Origin: an uncultured Williamsia sp.
GTDB lineage: Bacteria; Actinomycetota; Actinomycetes; Mycobacteriales; Mycobacteriaceae
Assembly (NCBI RefSeq): GCF_947494875.1
Contig: NZ_CANLWM010000001.1
Span: 496,001 to 560,000, forward strand
DNA: 64,000 nt
Direction of reading: 5' to 3'
The position numbers and the translations under genes were made by a program. Positions within the stretch are counted from its first letter, which is position 1, and every line of letters begins with the position of its first letter. Shown here piece by piece: positions 1 to 8,469 of the stretch. Under the pieces are notes generated by a model. The model did no database searches. It saw only the letters and a list, made by a program, of their open reading frames with translations, and was not told the DNA's origin.

Positions 1-166
1 GGGGGAGATGCCCCGAGAGTCCGCGGGTCAACACCTGGCTCGCGCGCTCTGCCGCGGCAGCGATCGGTGTGTCCGAATATCGCCCTGTTTCACGTGAAAC
101 ATCGGGCGTGCCGGCGCCCGCAGGTCCACGTGCTGCGGGCGTCTCGTCCGGAGATCCGTCGGCCAC
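1..166 (-). CDS. parA: ParA chromosome-partitioning ATPase, N-terminus only (cut by window edge)
   Basis: Only about the first 55 codons are present; the frame stays open to base 1. The readable protein contains VSRETGRYSDTPIAAAAERA, which closely resembles the N-terminal leader of mycobacterial ParA (VSRET…DTPIGAAAERA). The Walker A motif would lie beyond the edge. I chose the GTG at 166–164 because AAGGAG (minus strand, 179–174) sits 7 nt upstream; a second GTG at 169–167 is also possible. The gene follows rsmG on the same strand after 90 bp, the usual rsmG–parA–parB order. ParA acts with ParB bound at parS to move origins apart. The VSRET residues are encoded by a parS site, so the DNA constrains the protein here. 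Confidence 0.85.
   Translation of the reverse strand, partial: MADGSPDETPAARGPAGAGTPDVSRETGRYSDTPIAAAAERASQVLTRGLSGHLP
86..101. promoter_or_regulatory. parS site 1 (ParB-binding palindrome)
   Basis: TGTTTCACGTGAAACA is a perfect 16-bp palindrome that matches the bacterial parS consensus. It lies inside the parA coding start. ParB nucleates here and loads onto flanking DNA for origin segregation. Confidence 0.93.
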
Positions 167-255
167 CACATCACTCCTTCGACCGCGCCTGCCCAACATC
201 GTGCGCTGCACCCCATCGCTGTTCCGGGGCGACCGACGCCGACCCCTGCTGCCCG

Positions 256-948
256 TCACCGCGATGTCCGGCGGCGCTTCTGCGGTCTCTCCACTCGCCG
301 CGCACGCACGATCGTCGTCGGCACGGAAAGCGTATCCGCCCCGACCGTCTCGACGCGCAGCGCGGTCAATCCGAACTTGCCGACAGTGCCGGCATGGGTC
401 GCGATCTCCTCCGCCGCCGACGCACCTTTGATGGCAACCAGTTCGCCGCCCGATCGGATGAGAGGCGCCGACCATCGGGCCAATCGGTCGAGCGGCGCGA
501 CCGCGCGCGATGTCACGACGTCCGCATCGCCCACCGCGTCGACAACCGTCCGCTCCTCGGCCCGCCCCCGCACGACCTCCACGTCGAGCCCGAGGGCGTC
601 GATGGCCTCCCGCAGGAAGTCGTGTCGTCGTTCCAGCGGTTCGAGGAGTGTGACCCGAAGAGTTCGACCGGCCAACGCCAGAGGGATCCCCGGAAGGCCG
701 GCGCCACTACCGACGTCGACGACCCGGACGTCATCGGGAAGCGCCGTGGCCAGGACGCCGCAATTGAGGATGTGTCGATCCCAGAGCCGCTCGGTCTCGC
801 GCGGTCCGATCAGGCCGCGCTCCACACCGGCGGTCGCCAACAGGTCTCGGTAGACACGCGCACGCCCCAGCCGGTCACCGAAGACGGCGAAAGCCGCCGA
901 GGCGATCTCGTCACGGTCGAACTCGGTGTCGTGTTTCACGTGAAACAT
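256..948 (-). CDS. rsmG: 16S rRNA (guanine-N7) methyltransferase RsmG/GidB
   Basis: 230 aa, the usual RsmG length. It methylates N7 of a guanine in the 530 loop of 16S rRNA using S-adenosylmethionine in the cytosol. The SAM-binding glycine motif VVDVGSGAGLPGIPLAL is clear in the N-terminal half, and a later segment (DVVTSRAVAPLDRLARW) fits the family fold. The open frame extends upstream, but homology begins at the ATG at 948–946 (MFHVKHD…), whose first codons are written by a parS palindrome. The C-terminus is Arg-rich. The gene lies between khpB and parA as in mycobacteria. Loss of RsmG gives low-level streptomycin resistance in other actinobacteria (established knowledge). Confidence 0.93.
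   Translation of the reverse strand: MFHVKHDTEFDRDEIASAAFAVFGDRLGRARVYRDLLATAGVERGLIGPRETERLWDRHILNCGVLATALPDDVRVVDVGSGAGLPGIPLALAGRTLRVTLLEPLERRHDFLREAIDALGLDVEVVRGRAEERTVVDAVGDADVVTSRAVAPLDRLARWSAPLIRSGGELVAIKGASAAEEIATHAGTVGKFGLTALRVETVGADTLSVPTTIVRARRVERPQKRRRTSR
932..947. promoter_or_regulatory. parS site 2, overlapping the rsmG start
   Basis: Second perfect copy of TGTTTCACGTGAAACA. It covers the rsmG initiation region and encodes MFHVKH at the protein N-terminus. ParB bound here could also affect rsmG transcription or translation (inference). Confidence 0.93.
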
Positions 949-985
949 GCTCCGTTCATCGATGGGGGAGAGGTGCCCTGACAAC

Positions 986-1017
986 GCAGGGCCCCGACCC
1001 TTCGGTCGAGGCCCTGC
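986..1017 (-). terminator. Strong hairpin between khpB and rsmG
   Basis: Arms GCAGGGCC (986–993) and GGCCCTGC (1010–1017) enclose a nested CGACC/GGTCG stem. It lies just after the khpB stop and before rsmG. No T-run follows, so it may be a processing or attenuation hairpin rather than a classic intrinsic terminator. Confidence 0.5.
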
Positions 1018-1045
1018 GGTCAGGACTGAATCGCGGACGGCGGCA

Positions 1046-1675
1046 TCACTCCGCGATGACGACCACGCGCCGACGGGGCTCGGTGCCCTCGCTCTCGCTG
1101 TACACGCCGGAGACCGCGGCCACCGCGTCGTGGACGATCTTCCGCTCGAACGGTGACATCGGATCGAGCTGTTCCCGGCCGCCGGCGTCGCGGACACGCT
1201 CGGCCACCTCGGTGCCGAGACGACTGAGGCGCTCACGCCGACCAGCACGCCATCCGCTCACGTCCAGCATGAGCCGGGACCGGTCACCGGTCGACTGTTG
1301 GACGGCGAGCCGTGTCAGTTCCTGGAGTGCATCGAGGACCTCGCCGTCCTTGCCGACGAGCTTGCCGAGATCGCGACCGCCGTCGATGCTCACCACCGCG
1401 CGGTCCCCATCGACGTCGAGGTCGATGTCACCGTCGAAGTCGAGGAGATCGAGCAGTTGCTCGAGGTAGTCGCCCGCGATCTCGCCTTCCTCGACGAGGC
1501 GGTCGTCCCCGTCCTCGGCGTCGTCGTCGTCGTCGTCGTCGGACTCGTCGACCACATCGGACTCGTCGACCGCTTCCGGCTCGGGCGACTCACCGGTCGT
1601 GTCGACCTGACCGACGGCGGGCTCGGTCTGGTCCTCGGTCACGTCGTGCTCGGCATCGCTCGTGTCGGTGCTCAT
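1046..1675 (-). CDS. khpB: KhpB/Jag family RNA-binding protein (KH and R3H domains)
   Basis: 209 aa. An acidic N-terminal third (runs of Asp and Glu, about residues 15–65) is followed by a KH domain with the GxxG-like VGKDGE, near residue 105, and a C-terminal R3H domain whose RKIVH gives the R-x3-H signature. Such proteins bind RNA with KhpA and influence cell-envelope growth; in older annotations the gene is jag or spoIIIJ-associated. I chose the ATG at 1675–1673, preceded by GAGG; an in-frame TTG lies five codons upstream. It follows yidC by 88 bp on the same strand, the conserved rnpA–yidD–yidC–khpB–rsmG operon. The long Asp run is coded by repeated GAC codons. Confidence 0.9.
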   Translation of the reverse strand: MSTDTSDAEHDVTEDQTEPAVGQVDTTGESPEPEAVDESDVVDESDDDDDDDAEDGDDRLVEEGEIAGDYLEQLLDLLDFDGDIDLDVDGDRAVVSIDGGRDLGKLVGKDGEVLDALQELTRLAVQQSTGDRSRLMLDVSGWRAGRRERLSRLGTEVAERVRDAGGREQLDPMSPFERKIVHDAVAAVSGVYSESEGTEPRRRVVVIAE

Positions 1676-1763
1676 GGATATCCCTCGCAATCATGTGTGG
1701 ACAGGTCTGTGTGCGGCGCCCGCGGACACCGGCTGGGGCGACCGTCTCAGCGGCCGCCGGGCG

Positions 1764-2921
1764 TCATCGCCGTTTGCGACGCTTCTGCTGGGTACCGGTC
1801 GGACGCTGTCCGGGACGCGGCGAGGCGCCGGCGCTCTTGCGCGCACCACCTCCGCCGGTTCGTTTGGCGGTGCCGCCCTTGGTGAGGTCGGTCCGTCCGG
1901 TGGCGGGGGGCGCTGTCTCCTCGACCTCGACGGCCTCCGACGGCGCCTCGGTCTCGTCGGACGGCGAGTCACCGTTCGTCGACGGCGCACCCTTCTTCTT
2001 CACGCGGTCCGGACGAGCGCCGGGCTTCGGGGCGTTCGCCTTCAGCTTCTCCTGCTTCGCGAGCTTCGCGGCTTCCTCTTCCTTGGCGATCTTCCCGAAG
2101 ACGATGTGCTGCTGCGCATAGGTCCACAGGTTGTTGCTCACCCAGTACAGGAGGATGGCGACGGGGAAGAATGCGCCGGACACGAGGATGCCGAGCGGGA
2201 AGACGTAGAGCGCGAGCTTGTTCATGATCGCGGTCTGCGGGTTCTCGAGCGCCGCGGCCGTCTGACGCGCGACCGACGCCCGCGAGTTCATGTGCGTCGC
2301 GATGGACGACAGGATCACCAGCGGGATCACCAGGTAGATGATGTGGGCGCGGGTGAAGTCGATGACGCCGTCCGCGCTGAAGGCGACCCACTCCGTCTTG
2401 GGCTGGGAGACCGCCGCGGACAGCGGGACGCCGAAGAGTCGCGCATCGAGGAAGTTCTGGACGAGCTCGGGCGAGAAGAAGTAGTTGCCCGTGGCGCGGG
2501 TCTGCTCGGCGGACATGCCCAGCTGCCCGAAACCGGTTCCCATCCGGTTGAACGACCGCAGCACGTGGAACAGACCGATGAAGACGGGGATCTGGGCGAG
2601 CATCGGCAGGCAGCCCAGGAGCGGGTTGAACCCGTGCTCCTTCTGCAGCTTCTGCATCTCCTCGGTCATCTTCACGCGATCCTTGGCGTACTTCTTCCGG
2701 ATCGCCTGCAGCTGCGGCTGGATTTCCTGCATCTTCTTCGTCGTGCGGATCTGCTTGACGAAGGGCTTGTAGAGGATCGCTCGCAGCGTGAAGACGAGGA
2801 ACACCACCGACAGCGCCCACGCGACGCCACTTCCCCCGGGGGAGTCGGGCAGGACATGGCTGAACAGCCAGTGCCAGACCCACATGATCCCGGAGACCGG
2901 GTAGTAGATGAAGTTCAGCAC
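1764..2921 (-). CDS. yidC: Membrane protein insertase YidC/OxaA
   Basis: 385 aa, similar in size to mycobacterial YidC. It inserts and folds inner-membrane proteins, alone or with SecYEG. N-terminal hydrophobic segment [20 protein letters not shown], then a cytoplasmic basic hairpin ([20 protein letters not shown]), then further membrane segments including [20 protein letters not shown] and [15 protein letters not shown], all typical of the family. A hydrophilic C-terminal tail of about 110 residues, rich in Lys, Pro and Glu, probably contacts ribosomes. GTG start at 2921–2919 with GAGGAG upstream; the first 7 nt overlap the end of yidD, which implies translational coupling. Confidence 0.95.
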   Translation of the reverse strand: MLNFIYYPVSGIMWVWHWLFSHVLPDSPGGSGVAWALSVVFLVFTLRAILYKPFVKQIRTTKKMQEIQPQLQAIRKKYAKDRVKMTEEMQKLQKEHGFNPLLGCLPMLAQIPVFIGLFHVLRSFNRMGTGFGQLGMSAEQTRATGNYFFSPELVQNFLDARLFGVPLSAAVSQPKTEWVAFSADGVIDFTRAHIIYLVIPLVILSSIATHMNSRASVARQTAAALENPQTAIMNKLALYVFPLGILVSGAFFPVAILLYWVSNNLWTYAQQHIVFGKIAKEEEAAKLAKQEKLKANAPKPGARPDRVKKKGAPSTNGDSPSDETEAPSEAVEVEETAPPATGRTDLTKGGTAKRTGGGGARKSAGASPRPGQRPTGTQQKRRKRR

Positions 2922-3208
2922 GGTGTCACTCGCTCCTCACTGGTCCGCTCCGCGGTGACGCGGACGGATGGACGTCGTTCGGGGACGGGGTCGTACCCCG
3001 GTGCATGCCACGGTCCGCACTTGAGCAGACGCCAGACGGCGAGACCGCCGCCGCGGACAGCACCCCACGTGGTGATGGCCTCGACCGCATAGGCACTGCA
3101 GGTCGGTTCGAACCGGCAGGTCGGCATCCGTGTCGGGGAGATCCACGTGCGGTAGAGCTCGATCGTCCACACCAGCATGCGCCGGGGGAGTGCGGTCACC
3201 GCGATCAC
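2915..3208 (-). CDS. yidD: Membrane protein insertion efficiency factor YidD
   Basis: 97 aa. The diagnostic motif [15 protein letters not shown] is followed by [20 protein letters not shown], both hallmarks of the YidD family, a small amphipathic membrane-associated helper of YidC. GTG start overlaps the rnpA stop by 4 nt (GTGA), and the gene's end overlaps yidC by 7 nt, so rnpA–yidD–yidC are translationally coupled. Two conserved Cys are present. The C-terminal tail ([17 protein letters not shown]) is poorly conserved and includes the ribosome-binding site of yidC. Confidence 0.93.
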   Translation of the reverse strand: MIAVTALPRRMLVWTIELYRTWISPTRMPTCRFEPTCSAYAVEAITTWGAVRGGGLAVWRLLKCGPWHAPGYDPVPERRPSVRVTAERTSEERVTPC

Positions 3209-3600
3209 GAGGACACCTGCTCCCGGTCGGCGAGACGCGTGCGTGCGAGACGCAGGGCGGCGACGAGCTCGGTGGTCAGTTCCGATCCCGAACGCCGGGC
3301 CGAGGTCGGCAGAGCCCGGATCACCACGAGCCCACTCGCGTCCGCTCCCAGTCCACCGCCGGCGTCTGCAGCCGCGGCGGCCGCACGGAGACGGCGGGCC
3401 ACAGCGTGACGGGTCACTGCGTCGCCCACGGACTTGCTGACGATCAGGCCGTAGCGGGCGCCGCGGTCGACGGCCAACACATCCGATCCGTCGACACGGA
3501 CCGCGTGCACCTGGATGTCGGCACGACGAACCCGCACACCCCGTCGGAGTGCGCGGGTGAAGTCGGAGCTGCGTGAGATCCGCTGATGCCGGGCCAGCAC
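3205..3600 (-). CDS. rnpA: Ribonuclease P protein component
   Basis: 131 aa, basic. It binds the catalytic RNA of RNase P and helps cut 5' leaders from pre-tRNAs. N-terminal LARHQRISRSSDFTRALRRG and the central TRHAVARRLRAAAAA correspond to the RNR-type RNA-contact helix of the family. The frame is open far upstream, but that stretch overlaps rpmH and has no homology, so I chose the GTG at 3600–3598. It lies 35 bp after rpmH and overlaps yidD by 4 nt. The usual Asn of the RNR motif is replaced by His, as in mycobacterial homologues. Confidence 0.92.
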   Translation of the reverse strand: MLARHQRISRSSDFTRALRRGVRVRRADIQVHAVRVDGSDVLAVDRGARYGLIVSKSVGDAVTRHAVARRLRAAAAAADAGGGLGADASGLVVIRALPTSARRSGSELTTELVAALRLARTRLADREQVSS

Positions 3601-3635
3601 AGTGCTGCCGTCCGCGAGCCCGTGGGCCGCGGAAC

Positions 3636-3779
3636 TCAGGCGGTCAGGCTCGCGCGGCCCTTGCGGCGACGGCCGTTGACGATGGCGCGACCCGCACGGG
3701 TCCGCATGCGCAGACGGAACCCGTGGACACGGGCACGACGGCGGTTGTTGGGCTGGAACGTGCGCTTTCCCTTGGCCAC
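3636..3779 (-). CDS. rpmH: 50S ribosomal protein L34
   Basis: 47 aa, very basic. The sequence begins [20 protein letters not shown] and continues with [20 protein letters not shown], unmistakably L34. It starts at the GTG 3779–3777, with GAGGAG 7 nt upstream. It is first in the rpmH–rnpA–yidD–yidC–khpB–rsmG–par series and diverges from dnaA across a 536-bp gap. Confidence 0.97.
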   Translation of the reverse strand: MAKGKRTFQPNNRRRARVHGFRLRMRTRAGRAIVNGRRRKGRASLTA

Positions 3780-4051
3780 GGGTGAACTCCTCGATCGGTG
3801 GTGGTCTCATGCCGTGGCTCCGTCATCGGAGGCGGTGAGCGGACCCGGATAAATGACCGGGCAGCCGTTCACGCACCGGAGACGATCACACCTCGGCGAC
3901 CCTGCGAGACTACTGATCCACTTCGGCACCGTCAAACCGCTGTCGGGGCGGCTACCAGCGACGACACCGCCTCGACGGCGACACGCAGACCGTCCGACAC
4001 GCCGCACCTGCCGTGGTCGTTGAACTTCCGCTCCGCGTGTGGTGCGAACTG

Positions 4052-4081
4052 TTGAGGGGAGCGGGACGAGTCTGTTAGCTT
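4052..4081 (+). promoter_or_regulatory. Candidate dnaA promoter
   Basis: TTGAGG (4052–4057) and TAGCTT (4076–4081) are separated by 18 bp and match the actinobacterial housekeeping -35 and TANNNT -10. The implied leader of about 230 nt would carry the DnaA boxes downstream of the start, a layout suited to autoregulation. Prediction only. Confidence 0.45.
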
Positions 4082-4171
4082 CTCTGGCGACGACGGAGTC
4101 CCGACCGTGCCGTCCGCGCCGATGCGCGGACCGAACCGGGATCGGATCCTGATCGTCTCGTTCCCGCATCC

Positions 4172-4203
4172 TTGTCCACAGCTGTGGATAACCGTGTGGA
4201 CAA
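4172..4203. promoter_or_regulatory. Cluster of three DnaA boxes upstream of dnaA
   Basis: TTGTCCACA (4172–4180, perfect actinobacterial box), TGTGGATAA (4183–4191) and TGTGGACAA (4195–4203, perfect inverse). The alternating orientation and 2–3 bp gaps suggest cooperative DnaA binding and autorepression of dnaA. Confidence 0.85.
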
Positions 4204-4315
4204 TCGTTCGTCGCCGGGTCACGATAGGACCCGTTCGCATGGCACGGCCGTGACCGAGCACCAGGGTCTGCACCCGCATCGACGAGACCACGTCGGCGCG
4301 GCCGGGAGGGATTCA

Positions 4316-5878
4316 GTGAGCACCGACCGCGATCAGCTCGATCATCCCGACCGCGACTCCTACCCCCGCGAATCGTTTCCGGAGGTCTGGCAGCGCGTCC
4401 TGGTGGATCTCACCGCGGATGGTGAGGAACTCACCCGTCAGCAGAAGGCGTGGCTCTCGCTGGTCCAACCCCTCACGCTCGTCGAGGGCTTCGCGCTCCT
4501 CGCCGTCCCGTCGGCGCGCGTGCAGGAACAGATCGAACGGACCCTCCGCGAACCGATTCGTGCCTCGCTGAGCACCCACCTCGGCCGCGAGGTCGATCTC
4601 GGTGTCCGCATCGACCCCGATGCCGAGCCGCCCACCGTCGCGCCTCCCGCGGTCGAGGCGACTCGGACCGCCGACCTCGACGACGATCTCGACGACCTGC
4701 CGGACACCTTCGCCGACCGGCGCGACACGCCCGCGGACCCCCGTTTCGACGCGTCGCGGCCCGACGTCCTCCGCGAGCCGGGTCTCACGCCGGCGGACGG
4801 CCGCGACGGCGACTGGTCGAGCTGGTTCAACCCGGGCCCCGGCGATCCCAGCAGTCTGAACCCCAAGTACACGTTCGACACCTTCGTCATCGGGGCGTCG
4901 AACCGCTTCGCACACGCTGCCGCCGTGGCGATCTCGGAGGCGCCGGCACGGGCCTACAACCCGCTGTTCATCTGGGGGGAGTCCGGGCTCGGCAAGACCC
5001 ATCTGCTGCACGCGGCCGGTCACTACGCCCAGCGGCTCTTCCCGGGGATGAAGGTCAAGTACGTCTCCACCGAGGAGTTCACGAACGACTTCATCAACTC
5101 TCTGCGTGACGACCGACGGGTGGCGTTCAAACGCCGCTACCGCGACGTCGACGTGCTGCTCGTCGACGACATCCAGTTCCTCGTCGGCAAGGAGGGCATC
5201 CAGGAGGAGTTCTTCCACACCTTCAACACCCTCCACAACGCGAACAAGCAGATCGTCGTCTCCTCCGATCGCCCGCCCAAGCAGCTCGCGACCCTCGAGG
5301 ACCGCCTGCGGACACGCTTCGAGTGGGGTCTGATCACCGACGTCCAGCCGCCGGAGCTCGAGACGCGGATCGCGATCTTGCGCAAGAAGGCGCAGATGGA
5401 CAGCCTCCAGGTCCCCGACGACGTCCTCGAGCTCATCGCCTCCAAGATCGAACGGAACATCCGCGAGCTCGAGGGTGCGCTCATCCGCGTGACCGCGTTC
5501 GCGTCGCTGAACAGCGCGGAGCTGAACCTGGCCCTGGCGGAGATCGTGCTGCAGGCGCTCCTGCCCGACACCGGCAGCGTGGAGATCAACGCGCCGACGA
5601 TCCTCGCGATCACCGCCGAGTACTTCAACATCAGCGTCGACGAACTGCGGGGGCCCGGCAAGACCCGCTCCATCGCACAGGCCCGGCAGATCTCGATGTA
5701 CCTCTGTCGCGAGCTGACCGATCTGTCCCTGCCGAAAATCGGCGAGACCTTCGACCGCGACCACACGACGGTCATGTACGCGGACAAGAAGATCCGCAAG
5801 GAGATGGCCGAGCGCCGCAAGGTCTACGACTACGTCCAGGAGCTCACGGCGCGCATCAAACAGCGCTCGCACCCCTGA
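4316..5878 (+). CDS. dnaA: Chromosomal replication initiator protein DnaA
   Basis: 520 aa. Domain I ([13 protein letters not shown]…) binds helicase partners; an acidic, Asp/Pro-rich linker runs to about residue 175; domain III is an AAA+ ATPase with Walker [14 protein letters not shown] and Walker [13 protein letters not shown]; domain IV ends with [15 protein letters not shown], the DnaA-box-binding helix. I chose the GTG at 4316 with GGGAGGG upstream; the frame is open earlier but runs through DnaA boxes and has no homology. It binds boxes in both flanking gaps, melts oriC and loads the helicase. Confidence 0.97.
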   Translation: MSTDRDQLDHPDRDSYPRESFPEVWQRVLVDLTADGEELTRQQKAWLSLVQPLTLVEGFALLAVPSARVQEQIERTLREPIRASLSTHLGREVDLGVRIDPDAEPPTVAPPAVEATRTADLDDDLDDLPDTFADRRDTPADPRFDASRPDVLREPGLTPADGRDGDWSSWFNPGPGDPSSLNPKYTFDTFVIGASNRFAHAAAVAISEAPARAYNPLFIWGESGLGKTHLLHAAGHYAQRLFPGMKVKYVSTEEFTNDFINSLRDDRRVAFKRRYRDVDVLLVDDIQFLVGKEGIQEEFFHTFNTLHNANKQIVVSSDRPPKQLATLEDRLRTRFEWGLITDVQPPELETRIAILRKKAQMDSLQVPDDVLELIASKIERNIRELEGALIRVTAFASLNSAELNLALAEIVLQALLPDTGSVEINAPTILAITAEYFNISVDELRGPGKTRSIAQARQISMYLCRELTDLSLPKIGETFDRDHTTVMYADKKIRKEMAERRKVYDYVQELTARIKQRSHP

Positions 5879-6368
5879 CACACCCCTCGCCGAGCCCGGC
5901 GAGACCCCTCACATCTCGACCCGAACTCGACCGTTCTCGCTGTCGAGGGAGCTGTCGTGTCCTCCGGTCGGACGATTCCCCAGCTGTGGATAACTCGGTG
6001 GATAACCCTCGCCCGCTGTGGACGGAGGGTGGACCGCGGTGAACAACCGTCGACGTGTGCACAACCCCTCGGCATCACCCTGGTGACCGTCCACAACGCG
6101 TGCACACCGCGCCACGCGACGTGAACTGCACCGCTGCCCGGCTGTCCACAGATTGCACAGCCGCTATGACTGTCATTGATTCATCTCTCTTGAAGAATGA
6201 AAGAAAGAAGCGGTGTGGACAGCGGGTGTCCCCACCCGACCCGGTGGGTCGGAGTCCCTCGGTCGGAACCTGCCCCGTTCGGCACCATCACGCCGGCGGC
6301 GTTCTAGAGTGGGGCGACATCAGCAGCAGCCACGGTCGTGGCCGGCGGGTACGGGAGGGTCGAACGCG
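5879..6368. other. oriC: oriC: dnaA–dnaN intergenic origin of replication
   Basis: 490 bp with no gene. DnaA-box-like sequences: TGTGGATAA 5985–5993, GGTGGATAA 5997–6005, TGTGGACGG 6017–6025, CCGTCCACA 6087–6095, CTGTCCACA 6142–6150 and TGTGGACAG 6214–6222. Between the last two, about 6166–6212 is strikingly A/T- and purine-rich (CTCTTGAAGAATGAAAGAAA) for this genome and is the best unwinding-element candidate. The dnaN ribosome-binding site GGGAGGG is near 6354. The position matches the mapped oriC of mycobacteria. Confidence 0.9.
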
Positions 6369-7532
6369 GTGAAGTTCCGTGTCACACGCGATGAGTTCGC
6401 CGACGCCGTCGCCTGGGTGGCCCGCAGTCTGCCGAGCCGTCCGCCGGTCCCCGTCCTCGGCTGCGTGGTCCTCACCGCCGGCGACACCGGGCTGACCGTC
6501 TCCGGCTTCGACTACGAGGTCTCCGCCCAGGTCGACATCTCTGCCGAGGTCGCCGACGAGGGCCGGGTACTCGTCTCCGGCAAGCTCCTGGCGGACATCA
6601 CGCGCTCGCTTCCGGCCAAGCCCGTGGACGTGGCGATCGACGGCACGCGCGTCGTGATCAACTGCGGCAGTTCGCGTTTCTCGCTTCCGACGATGCCCGT
6701 CGAGGACTACCCGAGCCTGCCCGAGGTGCCCGGTGTCACCGGCACCATCCCGGCCGAGCTGTTCGCCGAGGCCATCGGACAGGTCGCCGTCGCCGCGGGC
6801 AAGGACGACACCCTGCCGATGCTCACCGGCATCCGTGTGGAGATCGAGGACGACACGGTGGTCATGGCCGCCACCGACCGGTTCCGGCTCGCGGTGCGTG
6901 AGCTGACGTGGCAGCCGAGCGGGTCCGACACCGCCGCGGTGCTCGTCCCGGCCAAGACGCTCTCGGAGTCCGCGCGCTCCGCCGGATCCGACGGCGCGCC
7001 GGTCTCACTCGCCTTGGGGTCGCCGGGCACGATCGGCGCCGAGGGTCTGCTCGGGATCCTCGGCCAGGGCCGTCAGACCACCACCCGCCTGCTCGACGCG
7101 GAGTTCCCGAAGTTCCGTCAGCTGCTCCCGACGTCCCACACCTCGATGGCCACCGTCGACATCGCGGCGCTCACCGACGCCATCAAGCGCGTCGCACTCG
7201 TCGCCGACCGTGGCGCCCAGGTCCGTCTGGAGTTCTCCGAGGGCACCGTCCAGCTCACCGCCGGTGGCGACGACGCGGGCAAGGCCGAGGAGTCGGTGGA
7301 GGTCGCGTTCCACGGCGAGCCGCTGACCATCGCGTTCAACCCGACCTACCTGCTCGACGGGTTGTCGGCCCTGCACTCGTCGTCGGTGGAGTTCGGGTTC
7401 ACCACGCCCAGCCGTCCCGCGGTCCTGCGGCCGGCGGGTGAGGACGCCCCGGTCCCCGACGACAGCGGTGCTTACCCCGCGCCGTCGAGCGAGTTCACCT
7501 ACCTGTTGATGCCGGTCCGCCTGCCGGGCTGA
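6369..7532 (+). CDS. dnaN: DNA polymerase III sliding clamp (beta subunit)
   Basis: 387 aa, near the usual length. Three-domain beta-clamp fold; begins [20 protein letters not shown] and ends with the conserved [11 protein letters not shown]. It encircles DNA as a dimer and tethers polymerase. I chose the GTG at 6369 after GGGAGGG; the open frame extends upstream into oriC without homology. The next gene, gnd, follows after about 10–20 bp. Confidence 0.97.
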   Translation: MKFRVTRDEFADAVAWVARSLPSRPPVPVLGCVVLTAGDTGLTVSGFDYEVSAQVDISAEVADEGRVLVSGKLLADITRSLPAKPVDVAIDGTRVVINCGSSRFSLPTMPVEDYPSLPEVPGVTGTIPAELFAEAIGQVAVAAGKDDTLPMLTGIRVEIEDDTVVMAATDRFRLAVRELTWQPSGSDTAAVLVPAKTLSESARSAGSDGAPVSLALGSPGTIGAEGLLGILGQGRQTTTRLLDAEFPKFRQLLPTSHTSMATVDIAALTDAIKRVALVADRGAQVRLEFSEGTVQLTAGGDDAGKAEESVEVAFHGEPLTIAFNPTYLLDGLSALHSSSVEFGFTTPSRPAVLRPAGEDAPVPDDSGAYPAPSSEFTYLLMPVRLPG

Positions 7533-7551
7533 TCGGGAGAGGATGTCCGCG

Positions 7552-8442
7552 ATGCAGCTCGGACTGATCGGTCTCGGAAAGATGGGCGCCAACATGCGGC
7601 GCCGGATCGCGGGTGCGGGACACGAGGTGGTCGGCTACGACCCTCGTCCCGAGGTCAGCGACGTCGGATCGCTGCAGGATCTCGTCTCGGCGCTCACCGC
7701 GCCGCGCGTGCTGTGGGTCATGGTGCCGTCCGGCGACCCGACACGGGAGACGGTCGCGTCGCTCAGCGAGCTGCTCGAGCCGGGCGATCTGGTGATCGAC
7801 GGCGGCAACTCCCGGTACACCGACGATGCCCCGAACGCGGAGCTGTTGTCCGCCAAGCAGATCGGGTACATCGACTGCGGTGTGTCCGGCGGTGTGTGGG
7901 GCCTCGAGAACGGCTACGGCCTGATGGCCGGCGGATCGGACGAGGACATCGAGAAGGCGATGCCGATCTTCGACGCGCTGCGTCCCGAGGGCGAGCGGGC
8001 CGGCGGGTTCGTGCACGCCGGACCGGTCGGCGCCGGGCATTACGCCAAGATGGTGCACAACGGTATCGAGTACGGCCTCATGCACGCCTACGGCGAGGGC
8101 TACGAACTGCTGTCCGCCGAGCCGCTGATCACGGACGTCCCCGGGACCCTGCGCGCATGGACGCATGGCACCGTGATCCGTTCCTGGTTGCTCGAGCTCC
8201 TGGTCGACGCGCTCGCGCAGGACCCCGGTCTGACCGAGATCTCCGACTACACCACCGATTCCGGTGAGGGACGATGGACCGTCGAGGAGGCGATCCGCCA
8301 TTCCGTGCCGGCGAACGTGATCTCCGCGGCCCTGTTCGCGCGGTTCGCATCCCGGCAGGAGTCCGGTTCGCCGACCCTGAAGGCGGTGTCGGCGCTGCGT
8401 CAGCAGTTCGGTGGCCACTCGGTGCATCGCGCCGGATCCTGA
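7552..8442 (+). CDS. gnd: 6-phosphogluconate dehydrogenase (short, decarboxylating type)
   Basis: 296 aa, the short GndA/YqeC class rather than the 470-residue form. NAD(P)-binding motif GLIGLGKMGANM at the N-terminus, substrate segment VIDGGNSRYTDD and the catalytic stretch GHYAKMVHNGIEYGLMHAYGEG with the essential Lys and Asn. It converts 6-phosphogluconate to ribulose 5-phosphate and CO2 in the pentose phosphate pathway. I prefer the ATG at 7552, about 9 nt after GGGAGAGG; an ATG at 7543 abuts that site. The gene sits between dnaN and recF as in many mycobacteria, although it has no replication role. Confidence 0.93.
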   Translation: MQLGLIGLGKMGANMRRRIAGAGHEVVGYDPRPEVSDVGSLQDLVSALTAPRVLWVMVPSGDPTRETVASLSELLEPGDLVIDGGNSRYTDDAPNAELLSAKQIGYIDCGVSGGVWGLENGYGLMAGGSDEDIEKAMPIFDALRPEGERAGGFVHAGPVGAGHYAKMVHNGIEYGLMHAYGEGYELLSAEPLITDVPGTLRAWTHGTVIRSWLLELLVDALAQDPGLTEISDYTTDSGEGRWTVEEAIRHSVPANVISAALFARFASRQESGSPTLKAVSALRQQFGGHSVHRAGS

Positions 8443-8469
8443 CCTCGCCCGCGTCGCCGCACCCTCGTC

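Larger units (their letters stand above)
3780..4315. other. Divergent rpmH–dnaA intergenic region
   Basis: 536 bp without a supported gene. Open frames cross it on both strands but show no family motif. It holds the rpmH ribosome-binding site (near 3787–3792), a candidate dnaA promoter at 4052–4081, three DnaA boxes at 4172–4203, and the dnaA ribosome-binding site GGAGG near 4305. An in-frame ATG-like extension of dnaA through the boxes is rejected. Confidence 0.75.

Noticed and set aside
28-216. 62-codon minus-strand gene at the left edge containing MFHVKQ
   Set aside because: MFHVKQ is parS read in a different frame; the neighbouring frame gives the real ParA N-terminus with a better ribosome-binding site.
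4172-4315. Longer DnaA start at 4172
   Set aside because: The extension runs through three DnaA boxes, lacks homology and has a worse ribosome-binding site than the GTG at 4316.
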